A program made the translations under genes and the position numbers. Positions 33,846-41,698 of a DNA stretch of 64,000 nucleotides are shown in pieces. The stretch spans positions 186,001-250,000 of the forward strand of contig JACKAM010000003.1 of the NCBI GenBank assembly GCA_020635075.1. The letters are read 5' to 3'. Numbering within the stretch: the first letter of the stretch is position 1; every line of letters begins with the position of its first letter. The notes beneath the pieces are model-generated. The model did not search any database and was not told the DNA's origin. It saw only the letters and a program-made list of their open reading frames with translations. The DNA comes from Pseudobdellovibrionaceae bacterium. GTDB lineage: Bacteria; Bdellovibrionota; Bdellovibrionia; Bdellovibrionales; UBA1609.

Positions 33846-35379
33846 GAAACAAGAACCAGAAATACTTCTGGCCCTGATCGACAACCTTCGTTCAGAGAAC
33901 GAGAGTCTGCGAGCAGCCGTTCAAGAACAAGAACGGGTTCGAGCAAAGCAGTCCCAGTGCTCCCTCAATATCGAAGAGCAGGTAAAATACTTGAGGAGAA
34001 AGCTCTTTGGCCGGTCTAAAGAGATCCGTCTTGATGCCAGCGACAGGCTCAGGGACAAGAGTCAGAATGATGTGTTGCTATTTTCTCAGTCGGCATTCCC
34101 TTGCCCGGAGTTGAGTCGACAGAGCACGAATCCCTTAAAGTCCCTACTAGATGAGAAGGTCATTTACCACAAGGCGACGGACGAGGAACTCTTAGAGGAA
34201 GCCAGAGTCCGCGGGGTGGAGTCTCCCAGTGCGGACCAGTGGGAGGAGCTTGAGGGAGTCCACGATAAGGTCATTAAAATCGGCATTATCGAAACCCGCT
34301 ATGAGATCCAGAAACATCTGAAGTGCAAATACAAGCTAAAGCGGGAATTTAATCCTCACTCTGACAAGGAAGTTATTGTCACAGCCCGAGGGCCAGAGGG
34401 CTTGCTCCCCGGGATGAACTACACAACGGAGTTCGTGGCCAGTGTTGTGGCCGATAAGTATATCAGTCATTTGCCACTAGAGAGACAAACGCGGCGAATG
34501 GCCTCCCTAGGTCTTAAGGGGATTAAAACGAGCACACTCAGTCGTCATTGTGCCCTGGCGGCGGCAAGCCTTGAGCCCATGCAAGGCCAGATATTAGTGG
34601 AACTCAAGAACGGTGACACCGCTCTTCACCTTGATGAAACCCCCTGGAAGATCCAGAACAAGGATCAAAAGGATGGCTTTATGTGGGTGGTCTCAAGTCG
34701 TCTGGCAAGCTACTATGAGTTCAACGAGAGCCGAAGCGGCCGAGTGATCAGGGAAACCCTGGCAGATTACGAGGGACCAGTTCTGACAGATGGCTTCAGT
34801 GGCTATAGTGCCCTAGATGATCCTGATCTTAAAATCACTCAGGGCTACTGTTGGGTTCACGCCAGGCGAAACTTCATCGACTTGGAAAAGCATGATGAAT
34901 CAGTTAAGCCAATCCTGGATGACATCGACGAGCTTTTTGCAGTCGAGAGAAAGGCAAGGGACTTTACCGAGCTGATAGAGTTGAGGCAGTCTTTAAGTCG
35001 CCCGATCACGGAAAGACTCAAACAGAGGCTTCTTGACGAATACCCACATAGTCGGCCAGGGAGTCAAAAGAGAAAGGGCATTGAATATCTGCTGAAAAGA
35101 TGGGATGGCTTCACCCTGTTTTTAGCGGAGCCTCGCCTGCCCCTGTCCAACAACGAAGCAGAGAGAACAATCCGCCACGCAGTGATGGGTCGCAAGAACT
35201 ACTATGGCGCAGCCACCCACTCGGGGGCCAGGACAGCAGCTACGCTGTTTACGATTATCGAGACCTGCAAGAAAAATGAGCTCGATCCACGCACCTTTTT
35301 GCTGATGGCGCTGAAGATGATCGCCAAGGGCGAGACTCCACCGACGCCACTGGAGTATGCCCGCCAGACCCGTCAATAA
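33817..35379 (+). CDS. tnpC: IS66-family transposase
   Basis: The ATG at 33817 (MDLRTRQLLEK) is preferred over an earlier in-frame start. The 520-residue protein has an N-terminal coiled coil (LIDNLRSENESLRAAVQEQE), the VKYLRRKLFGRSKEIRL block, a central DDE core (LHLDETPWKIQ; VLTDGFSGYSAL; PLSNNEAERTIRHAVMGRKN) and the typical C-terminal end. Full length for IS66. TAA lies 1-2 bases before the right inverted repeat. Confidence 0.95.
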   Translation: MDLRTRQLLEKQEPEILLALIDNLRSENESLRAAVQEQERVRAKQSQCSLNIEEQVKYLRRKLFGRSKEIRLDASDRLRDKSQNDVLLFSQSAFPCPELSRQSTNPLKSLLDEKVIYHKATDEELLEEARVRGVESPSADQWEELEGVHDKVIKIGIIETRYEIQKHLKCKYKLKREFNPHSDKEVIVTARGPEGLLPGMNYTTEFVASVVADKYISHLPLERQTRRMASLGLKGIKTSTLSRHCALAAASLEPMQGQILVELKNGDTALHLDETPWKIQNKDQKDGFMWVVSSRLASYYEFNESRSGRVIRETLADYEGPVLTDGFSGYSALDDPDLKITQGYCWVHARRNFIDLEKHDESVKPILDDIDELFAVERKARDFTELIELRQSLSRPITERLKQRLLDEYPHSRPGSQKRKGIEYLLKRWDGFTLFLAEPRLPLSNNEAERTIRHAVMGRKNYYGAATHSGARTAATLFTIIETCKKNELDPRTFLLMALKMIAKGETPPTPLEYARQTRQ

Positions 35380-35408
35380 CGCGAGTTACGCAGCGGTTAC
35401 ATTGGAAC

Positions 35409-35636
35409 GAGCTTCTGGCTATTCATGAGCGAGAAAAGCTGGGGCTTGTATCGAAGGCACTTGATAGAACGAACGGCAATCAAGTGGCCGCAGCTAAGCT
35501 TATTGGTATTAAAAGAACAACTATGATTGATCTACTGGAAAGAAGTGGCATTAACAAGTTACCTAAAACAGAAAAACGCTCGCTATTTCGCAAAATTGCA
35601 TTAGCGGGATTAAAAGGAGGGATGGTCTATGAATAA
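35409..35636 (+). pseudogene. Sigma-54 response regulator, 3' part (Fis-type HTH) beyond IS66
   Basis: If IS66 and one copy of the 8-base duplication are removed, the frame continues from ...DDESMNWN into ELLAIHEREKLGLVSKALDR, then TNGNQVAAAKLIGIKRTTMID and LLERSGINKLPKT. That is the Fis-type helix-turn-helix that ends NtrC-class activators. The restored gene ends at TAA 35634-35636, overlapping the ATG of the secreted-peptide gene at 35629. Before the insertion the gene was therefore intact and coupled to the operon. Confidence 0.9.
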
Positions 35637-35901
35637 AATAACACTAATTTTTCTTTCGCTACTGGCTTCGACAGCCGTTTCGGCAAGAACGCCAGAGCCC
35701 GATGTAGAAGTAGAAGCCGAAATAAGTCCTGAAGTCGTACAGGCGCTTGAAACTTTAGCCCACCACGGTCTCATTAGCTGTAACGAAAAAAATCAATGTT
35801 TCATTAACTCTAACAATGAGATTGATGAGTTTTTAGACCTTCTTCGAAAAGAAGGCGTCCTAAGAGAAATGAGAACGGCAAGTGATACATGGTGTATTTA
35901 A
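35629..35901 (+). CDS. Small secreted peptide, candidate signal or YcaO substrate
   Basis: A 90-residue protein with a clean Sec signal (MNKITLIFLSLLASTAVSA). The mature part is acidic at first (RTPEPDVEVEAEISPEV), then has a cysteine pair (LISCNEKNQC) and ends ASDTWCI, with a cysteine one residue from the C-terminus. The start overlaps the end of the sigma-54 regulator and its stop overlaps the start of the peptide-binding protein. Placement between regulator, peptide-binding protein, YcaO enzyme and kinase suggests a pheromone precursor. That is inference. The ribosome site AAAGGAGGG is strong. Confidence 0.7.
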   Translation: MNKITLIFLSLLASTAVSARTPEPDVEVEAEISPEVVQALETLAHHGLISCNEKNQCFINSNNEIDEFLDLLRKEGVLREMRTASDTWCI

Positions 35902-37433
35902 GATATGTTATTCTTTTACTTGCCGCTCTCTTATTGGCTGCTGGTATGGTGAACCACTTAGGAAAAAGTATGAACGACCAAAATAAAAATTTGCGTATGG
36001 GCTTTCCTCTCGTCGAAGAAGTTTATAACCTCGATCCTCTTAAAATTCACTTAGCACCCCAGTACGCTTTATTGGAAAATCTGTATAGTCGTTTGGTACT
36101 CAACTCGCCAGAAAAAGGAGAGCCAGAGGCCGCCATAGCGAAAAGATACTTTTGGAAGGAGAATCAACTTCACTTTGAAATTAGAGATGATCTGTCCACA
36201 GTAGATGGCCATAAGATCACAGCACAAGACGCAGCATTTTCATTAAAAAGATACCTTATACTTAAGGGCGGCACTCACAGTGACTTCGCCTCTCTGGTGT
36301 GTGGTGACAAAAATTTACGATCTACCGAAGATCATTGTAACGGCATTGAAGCCATAGGGAATACTCTTATTTTAAAGCCCGCTACGAAGGATGCTTACTT
36401 CTTGGTTCCAATGTTAACAGAAATGGACTTTGCGATAATTCCCCAGGTATCCGTTGACCCCAAAACTCTTAAAATAATCGACTACCGAAACACCAGCGGA
36501 CCATTTTATGTTGATAAAGATAAAAGTGGCCAACCCGTACTAAAGCCAAACAAGAATCATTTTCTTTACCATCAGAACATGCCGCAGGAAGTTTCATTGG
36601 TAAAGACAAACTCTGGTGGGGAAACCGCAATTAAACTGTTCCAGCAAAACAAAATCGACTACATTTCTGCGGCAGATTCAACCAGGCCCGATGAAATCAT
36701 TAGTTTCGCGTCCACTGCTAAAGCCAATCTCCACCAAACAGTAAACATTAGAACATTTGTCCTTGTATTTACAAAAAAGGGAACTAAACACATCAATAAA
36801 GGTCAACGCATTGCCATTGGAAAAACGCTTAAAAGCATTATGGTAAAACATTTTTCCAATCGTCCAGGGTACGAAATTTCAGAGCAGTTCTTTCCCTCTT
36901 TTGGAGACGGTAGTTTATCAAAGTCAGATGTAGTCGGACTAAAAAAACTATTTGAATCAACTACAAAATCAAAAAGTGGAAAAGGTCTCACCCTATCCTT
37001 TGTACGCTTTGGTGAATACAGTACAATTGAACAAAAGATCAAAGAAGAGCTTCCCGGCATTCAAATTAGAGAAGAAAAAAATGCTCCGGCCTTTTTGGAT
37101 TATCCCTCCGAGAACGACATGCCAGATATGTTCATTTGTGGCCCTGACACAGCTTTTAAAGAGGACATTGGTCTGCTGACCTATTCGTTGGAGGCTGGCC
37201 TTCTTCGGTCCAAAGAAGGAGATGCTTCTAAATGGCTACATGATTATATGAAGATTTCCGGAAAGGGTGAACGCCTGGAAAAGCTGAAGTCGCTGCACAA
37301 AGAAACACTAATGCAAGGCTTTATGGTTCCTTTGCTGTCTGCTCCATACGTTTCACTTGCGCGGCCACCATGGAAAATTAATTTTACCCAGCTTTATGCG
37401 AGTAATCATCTATGGCTTTTGAATCTCCAATAA
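35889..37433 (+). CDS. Family 5 extracellular peptide-binding protein (OppA/DppA-like)
   Basis: A 514-residue protein with an N-terminal hydrophobic signal/anchor (MVYLRYVILLLAALLLAAGM). Family blocks are seen: EEVYNLDPLKIHLAPQYALL, HFEIRDDLSTVDGHKITAQDAAFSLKR, and NTSGPFYVDKDKSG. No permease or ATPase genes of an ABC transporter are nearby, so it more likely acts as a receptor that presents a peptide than as an importer. It overlaps the genes on both sides (13 and 22 bases), showing tight translational coupling with the secreted peptide and YcaO. Confidence 0.85.
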   Translation: MVYLRYVILLLAALLLAAGMVNHLGKSMNDQNKNLRMGFPLVEEVYNLDPLKIHLAPQYALLENLYSRLVLNSPEKGEPEAAIAKRYFWKENQLHFEIRDDLSTVDGHKITAQDAAFSLKRYLILKGGTHSDFASLVCGDKNLRSTEDHCNGIEAIGNTLILKPATKDAYFLVPMLTEMDFAIIPQVSVDPKTLKIIDYRNTSGPFYVDKDKSGQPVLKPNKNHFLYHQNMPQEVSLVKTNSGGETAIKLFQQNKIDYISAADSTRPDEIISFASTAKANLHQTVNIRTFVLVFTKKGTKHINKGQRIAIGKTLKSIMVKHFSNRPGYEISEQFFPSFGDGSLSKSDVVGLKKLFESTTKSKSGKGLTLSFVRFGEYSTIEQKIKEELPGIQIREEKNAPAFLDYPSENDMPDMFICGPDTAFKEDIGLLTYSLEAGLLRSKEGDASKWLHDYMKISGKGERLEKLKSLHKETLMQGFMVPLLSAPYVSLARPPWKINFTQLYASNHLWLLNLQ

Positions 37434-38368
37434 CTTCTTGGGCCATCAGTAATAAGGACGCACTCGAGTTGGTAATCACTCGTTTTAAAGCAACTGAGGA
37501 GTGGCTTCCAGGCTATTTTGATTTTCGTGTACAAATGAAAGTAAATGGAAAACTCTTTTTTGGAAGCGGATTTGCCGAAGATCCAAGGCTTGCTGTGGAA
37601 AAGGCTATTTCTGAAGCCATTGAACGGGCCGTTTGCAATTCTTATGGAATCAGAAGTAATGGCGTTGCCTGCCATACGGACTCACACAAGGCCCGATCTA
37701 ATGCTATAGATGAGTTGATTGAACGCGATACTTTTTTGCGTCACTATCTGCTAAAAGTTCCAGGTGAGCGGCTTCCTTTACAGCCTCAACATTGTGAATT
37801 GTCTCAAAAATTGGCCAAACACTCTTTAGCTTTAAAGCTCTACAAGTTAACCTGTGCCGACGACAAGATTATAGTTCTCTATTTATGTCATGGTAAAGGG
37901 CCAAAAGAGCCTTTTATCTTTGGCCTTGGCTGTAGTAAAGATGAAAATAGCTCAACTACCAAGGCTCTTGGGGAATGCTTAAAAAACACTCTTTCGTTTA
38001 TTGAAGGCACTCTGCCCACCGCAATCTCAATTTCTGAATTTAATAATAGTAGGCTCAACGTCCCACTAGACAGAATACGCTTGTTCACACACCAAGATGC
38101 CATTAGTGCTAGCGAGTTTTGGCTTAAAGAAAGTGATGAATTGAATTTCACCCAATCCAATTGGCCTAGTTCGCAAGAGTGTTTGACAAGTGAGCTTCAA
38201 ATTAAAACCCCCTGTCTTCGATCAGCTCCCGTTAGAATCTTTCGCGCAACTCATTCAATGGCAATAACACCGGAAAGACTCGAAGAAGACTCAAATCTAA
38301 ATCAAATTTTGATAGCAAAGAAGTTGAATGTCGACCAACTTAACCTTTTTCCACATCCAGTTGGGTAA
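37412..38368 (+). CDS. YcaO-family protein (ATP-dependent peptide cyclodehydratase/thioamidase-like)
   Basis: A 318-residue protein. YcaO ATP-binding blocks are visible: GSGFAEDPRLAVEKAISEAIER (about residues 50-71), NGVACHTDSHKARSNAIDELIERDTFLRHYL (about 84-115), and ALGECLKNTLSF (about 188). YcaO enzymes activate backbone amides with ATP to form azolines, thioamides or amidines. The usual Gln of the third block (ExxQ) is Lys/Asn here, and the C-terminal PxPxP of azoline-forming members is absent (FPHPVG), so it is divergent. No TfuA or E1-like partner is adjacent. Substrate could be the 35629 peptide. Confidence 0.8.
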   Translation: MAFESPITSWAISNKDALELVITRFKATEEWLPGYFDFRVQMKVNGKLFFGSGFAEDPRLAVEKAISEAIERAVCNSYGIRSNGVACHTDSHKARSNAIDELIERDTFLRHYLLKVPGERLPLQPQHCELSQKLAKHSLALKLYKLTCADDKIIVLYLCHGKGPKEPFIFGLGCSKDENSSTTKALGECLKNTLSFIEGTLPTAISISEFNNSRLNVPLDRIRLFTHQDAISASEFWLKESDELNFTQSNWPSSQECLTSELQIKTPCLRSAPVRIFRATHSMAITPERLEEDSNLNQILIAKKLNVDQLNLFPHPVG

Positions 38369-38371
38369 TTT

Positions 38372-40000
38372 ATGAATTATATCGAGTTAGAAGAAGACAT
38401 CCAAGCGGGCTTGAAAAAATTTGATCGGAGAATCTTATGTGCTTCCATTATAACTATATTGGCCACTGTATTAGGATTTTTTTATTACGACTATTCAAAA
38501 CAGTTATCCTCTGCCGACCTAATTGGAAATATGATTGAAGGCCGTGCGAGAAACAATCAAAAAGAAGCACTACTCATGCTTGCAGCGGCGAACGCACAAA
38601 ATTCGTTTGAGGCCGTCGCCCTCTACGACCAACACGGCAAAAGATATTTTCATCTGCCTGCTGATTTAAACCCAGAGTTTTTCCGGCAGGATGGATTATG
38701 GAACAGTCTACTATATATAACTATCGAGAGGCCCTTTTATTTCTCTGAAGAAAACCCCTCCGAGGTTGCAGGTAAGATTGTCTTTGTTTATAGCACTCTA
38801 CCAACATGGATAGGTATTGCTTTCCTGTTATTCATTTCTTATTTTCTCTTTTATAGGCCAGGGAAGGTGCGGCTAAAAGCTTTCATTCTAGAAAAGCTTA
38901 AAGCTGTTTCCGAAAAGGTCAAAGTTAAGGACATCGCCGGTCAAGTTCGACATGACTGGAAGTCAGTCAAGCAAGGAATACTCGCCGTAGCTGAAACCTC
39001 TGAAGGACTTGCGATTGATGAACGGGAAACTTTACTTTTAGGAATTAATCGTATGGATGGACTTCTTAGTGATCTGCCAGACGATGAAAATGTCCTCGAT
39101 CAAAATACTTCATCGACTCAAAAGGCACCCGTCTACATTCATCCCGGAACCGACCTCGATCAAGTCGTCCGTGAAAAACGAATTAGCTCAAGGCTCTCTC
39201 ACTGTAAGCAAATTGACCTTACAATTCAAAGCGAAGCCTTTGGAGCTTATTTGCGCTTTTCAAGTATCGATTTTAAACGAATCGTAGGCAATCTGCTAAA
39301 AAACTCACTGGAAGCCATTGATGAGAGAGCTTGCCAAGACCAGAAAGATTTCCTCGGAAAAATTCACGTCTTTTTAAGTCTTGGAACTGATTGTATCGTT
39401 TTAAAAGTTCAGGATAACGGAATAGGTATCACCAAAGAACAGCTCTCCCTAATTGGAAAAAATAGATTTTCTACAAAGACGAATGGAGAGGGACGTGGGA
39501 TATCATCTGCTAGGAAAAAAGTCGAACGTACCGGGGGCACACTTACAATAGTATCCACCCCTTGTCTGGAAACAACTATTACAATAGAACTACCACGACC
39601 AGACAACTTGCCATGGACTACGCAATTTCTCGACTTAGCTGACGCCAAGGAAATTGTCATTTTGGACGATGACCCTAGTGATCTAGACAAAACTTATAAT
39701 GCCGTCTTTTCAGGAATTAAAAACCGCGTTGTGCGAATTAGGAAATTTACTACAATAGACGAGTTTAAAAAATGGCTTAGAGGAACAGAACTTTCTACAC
39801 CAGTCGTTCTACTCATTGACTATGACTTGGGTGATCCACTAGAAAACGGCATTTCCATTTCTCAACAATGTAAGTTAATGCAAAGAATTTACTTGGTAAG
39901 TAATCGTTATGACGATCCACTTGTCCAAGAGCAAGTGGCTAAAAGCGGGCTTCAAATCATCCCCAAGCCAGTGATCTCAAATTTTCCATTATCCATATAG
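38372..40000 (+). CDS. Hybrid sensor histidine kinase with receiver domain
   Basis: A 542-residue protein, 3 bases after the YcaO stop. Two membrane helices (about 23-42 and 143-165) bracket a roughly 100-residue periplasmic sensor. Cytoplasmic His box QVRHDWKSVKQGI (about 190), N box NLLKNSLEAID, G boxes DNGIGI and GEGRGISSARK, then a C-terminal receiver (IVILDDDPSD, phospho-acceptor in VVLLIDYDLGD, IIPKPV). Likely senses a signal outside, perhaps via the peptide-binding protein, and controls the sigma-54 regulator of the same operon. Confidence 0.9.
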   Translation: MNYIELEEDIQAGLKKFDRRILCASIITILATVLGFFYYDYSKQLSSADLIGNMIEGRARNNQKEALLMLAAANAQNSFEAVALYDQHGKRYFHLPADLNPEFFRQDGLWNSLLYITIERPFYFSEENPSEVAGKIVFVYSTLPTWIGIAFLLFISYFLFYRPGKVRLKAFILEKLKAVSEKVKVKDIAGQVRHDWKSVKQGILAVAETSEGLAIDERETLLLGINRMDGLLSDLPDDENVLDQNTSSTQKAPVYIHPGTDLDQVVREKRISSRLSHCKQIDLTIQSEAFGAYLRFSSIDFKRIVGNLLKNSLEAIDERACQDQKDFLGKIHVFLSLGTDCIVLKVQDNGIGITKEQLSLIGKNRFSTKTNGEGRGISSARKKVERTGGTLTIVSTPCLETTITIELPRPDNLPWTTQFLDLADAKEIVILDDDPSDLDKTYNAVFSGIKNRVVRIRKFTTIDEFKKWLRGTELSTPVVLLIDYDLGDPLENGISISQQCKLMQRIYLVSNRYDDPLVQEQVAKSGLQIIPKPVISNFPLSI

Positions 40001-40062
40001 TCTAAAATGTCGCACGCCCGGCATATAAACAAAACCTGTTAATTCAATAAGTTCCACAGTTT

Positions 40063-40080
40063 GTGCCGATAGCCCGTCAA
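40063..40080 (+). promoter_or_regulatory. Upstream activator site 4 (TGYCG-N6-CGKCA dyad)
   Basis: GTGCCGATAGCCCGTCAA. It has the same invariant half-sites as 31370, 31449 and 40091, and lies about 75 bases upstream of the -24 element of the transfer-operon promoter. The surrounding sequence (ATAAGTTCCACAGTTTG) also resembles the region at 31316, showing that the two control regions are related. Confidence 0.55.
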
Positions 40081-40090
40081 ATCAAGTGAT

Positions 40091-40108
40091 TTGCCGAGTT
40101 TTCGTCAG
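40091..40108 (+). promoter_or_regulatory. Upstream activator site 3 (TGYCG-N6-CGKCA dyad)
   Basis: TTGCCGAGTTTTCGTCAG. Matches site 1 (minus strand) at 15 of 18 positions, and the longer context GCTGACGAAAA...CAAAT is shared. It is 47 bases upstream of the sigma-54 promoter at 40154. Confidence 0.6.
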
Positions 40109-40153
40109 CCCATATAGCCAAATTAAATCAACAACTTATAAAAATTCGCCCGT

Positions 40154-40169
40154 TGGCACTTTCATCGCA
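40154..40169 (+). promoter_or_regulatory. Sigma-54 promoter of the transfer operon
   Basis: TGGCACTTTCATCGCA has GG (40155-40156) and GC (40167-40168) exactly 10 bases apart and a perfect TGGCAC -24 box, like 31563-31578. Transcription would start near 40180, ahead of the ATG at 40227 that opens the conjugation operon. Confidence 0.65.
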
Positions 40170-40226
40170 ATTCATAAAGGGGGAAGGGAATGAACCTTTT
40201 CCACTCACTAATGGAGGAAAATTTTT

Positions 40227-40460
40227 ATGAATGCAGACAAAGTACCCTATTTTGAATGGTGTCCTCGGTGTCAAGAGGGCAGTTTTGAACGATTAAAAAC
40301 TTACGGCCACTGTGTGAATTGTCTTTACGTTGAAGACTATGAGTTAGAAGCACAAAAAGCACAAGTTACAAGTATTGAAAATGTAAGAAAACTTTCCAAG
40401 CGAGAAATGCCTAGCAAATCTGGAACGGGAAATGTCATCAAATTTCCAAAGGGGGCATAA
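40227..40460 (+). CDS. Small zinc-ribbon protein
   Basis: A 77-residue protein with a GGAGG site. Two CxxC pairs (WCPRCQEG and CVNCLY, 17 residues apart) make a probable zinc ribbon; the C-terminus is basic (KLSKREMPSKSG, NVIKFPKGA). First gene of the transfer operon. It could be a regulator or a nucleic-acid-binding factor; no family assigned. Confidence 0.6.
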   Translation: MNADKVPYFEWCPRCQEGSFERLKTYGHCVNCLYVEDYELEAQKAQVTSIENVRKLSKREMPSKSGTGNVIKFPKGA

Positions 40461-40461
40461 A

Positions 40462-40605
40462 ATGAAAAGAATAAAAGCTATTTACAAGCGGTGTGCAGAA
40501 AGAATCAATCACCTACTCTTTAAAACACAAATTAATGAGGCTCTGTTGGAAGAAGCAAAGGACAGGGCCATGTGGGCCTCTCTTGGGTACCACAGGTGGA
40601 TGTAG
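40462..40605 (+). CDS. Small basic protein (47 aa)
   Basis: An ATG one base after the zinc-ribbon stop begins a 47-residue frame: MKRIKAIYKRCAERINHLLF, KTQINEALLEEAKDRAMWAS, LGYHRWM. It has a basic amphipathic helix and no membrane segment. Its placement inside the operon without a gap supports it as a real gene. Function unknown. Confidence 0.5.
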   Translation: MKRIKAIYKRCAERINHLLFKTQINEALLEEAKDRAMWASLGYHRWM

Positions 40606-40640
40606 GCAAAGGAGTTGAGACTGAATACTGGGAGTGGAAA

Positions 40641-40955
40641 ATGCTAGAGAAAGAGTGCGATAAGCAAAGTTACAAAAGATTCCAGGAATTGGAACATGCA
40701 ACAGGCCAGGGACTTTCACAAAGGGAATTTGCCTTGATTAGAGATCGCTTGGCGAATCTGCCCCACATCGAAAGAATGGTCATTTATCTTCTTTATTGGG
40801 AAGAAAAAACGGTCTTGGAAATTGCCCACACTCTCGGTTTACAAAAAAAGAAGATTGAGAAGATCATCAACAAAGTCTTAACTCTACTTAGTAAAGAATT
40901 AGCCTATTTTGAAAATAAATATCATTTTACCAAGGAGCTGACAGCCGCAGCATAA
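40641..40955 (+). CDS. Sigma-70 region 4-like helix-turn-helix protein
   Basis: The ATG at 40641 follows GGGAG at a proper distance; the frame is open further upstream but overlaps the preceding small gene. The 104-residue product has a helix-turn-helix of the sigma region 4 type (RLANLPHIERMVIYLLYWEEKTVLEIAHTLGLQKKKIEKIINKV). Likely a DNA-binding regulator of the transfer genes. Confidence 0.65.
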   Translation: MLEKECDKQSYKRFQELEHATGQGLSQREFALIRDRLANLPHIERMVIYLLYWEEKTVLEIAHTLGLQKKKIEKIINKVLTLLSKELAYFENKYHFTKELTAAA

Positions 40956-41019
40956 AAGAAAGGTATTTGATTGGTGGATAGCGGTAAATGCATTTCGATT
41001 AAAATTCTGGAGAACAATT

Positions 41020-41361
41020 TTGAAGCAAAATAAAAAAATGGAAAAAGAAAATCTATTATGGATGGACCCCCAAACGGGTGAGAAATATCATGCTGGTGTT
41101 GCTTTCTTTGAAAACCGCTTTGGTGAGTATCGCATGATACTTGATGCTCCCCGGACGGTTTTATACCTTAAGCCCAAAAGCTCAGAAAATGACCGCATCG
41201 ATTACGCTATTTGCGCACCCATTGAGAAAAATGGAAGATATGTGGGGCGGGTACAAGTCGGCAGCGGCTACTGCGACGAGGGGACCAACGGACAAATTTT
41301 TATGAAAATTGGGCGCTACCTTCCCCAACGCCTGGTTTTGATTCCTGAAGAGGCTGCATAA
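41020..41361 (+). CDS. Hypothetical ICE protein
   Basis: A 113-residue protein from a TTG after TGGAG (an ATG six codons on is the alternative). It has a compact soluble sequence (WMDPQTGEKYHAGVAFFENRFGEYRMILDAPRTVLYLKPKS) without signal or known motif. It precedes the pilin gene by 7 bases and is in the same operon. Confidence 0.55.
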   Translation: MKQNKKMEKENLLWMDPQTGEKYHAGVAFFENRFGEYRMILDAPRTVLYLKPKSSENDRIDYAICAPIEKNGRYVGRVQVGSGYCDEGTNGQIFMKIGRYLPQRLVLIPEEAA

Positions 41362-41368
41362 ATAATAA

Positions 41369-41698
41369 ATGAACAAAACGACCTTATGGTCGGTGACACT
41401 TTTAGTGTGCTCATTTGTGGTATTTTTAATTTTACCTGACTCCGCATTGGCCCAAGTGGGGGGTATCGGAGCCGGGGATCTTGCTAACAGGGTCAGTGGC
41501 CTGACGAACAAGATTATTACCGTGATCTTACCTGCGGTAAGCATCCTGGGTCTTGTCTATGCGGCAATCATGGCCGCAGCGGGCGACCAGTCGGCCAAGC
41601 CCAGAATGATCCTGATTATAATTGCCTCTGTTGTAGGTTTTCTGGCTCCTCTTGTAATCCACTGGTTCCAGGGTGCAACAGGAAGTGGCGGGTTCTAG
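41369..41698 (+). CDS. virB2: VirB2/TrbC-like pilin
   Basis: A 109-residue protein with a signal peptide (to ALA/QVGG), a short polar stretch, and two hydrophobic helices (ITVILPAVSILGLVYAAIMAAA and ILIIIASVVGFLAPLVIHWF). This two-helix layout is the conjugative pilin major-subunit fold. It forms the extracellular pilus of the type IV secretion system. First structural gene of the T4SS block. Confidence 0.85.
   Translation: MNKTTLWSVTLLVCSFVVFLILPDSALAQVGGIGAGDLANRVSGLTNKIITVILPAVSILGLVYAAIMAAAGDQSAKPRMILIIIASVVGFLAPLVIHWFQGATGSGGF

Larger units (their letters stand above)
32886..35400 (+). mobile_element. IS66-family insertion sequence
   Basis: A 2515-base element with perfect 20-base ends: GTAACCGCTGCGTAACTCGC at 32886-32905 and its reverse complement at 35381-35400. 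It is flanked by an exact 8-base target duplication, ATTGGAAC (32878-32885 and 35401-35408), as expected for IS66. It encodes three ORFs in standard order. Intact ends, ORFs and duplication point to recent insertion. Confidence 0.97.

Noticed and set aside
35889..37433. Peptide-binding protein considered as part of an ordinary nutrient ABC importer
   Set aside because: No permease or ATPase genes nearby, and it is translationally coupled to the signal peptide and YcaO genes instead.
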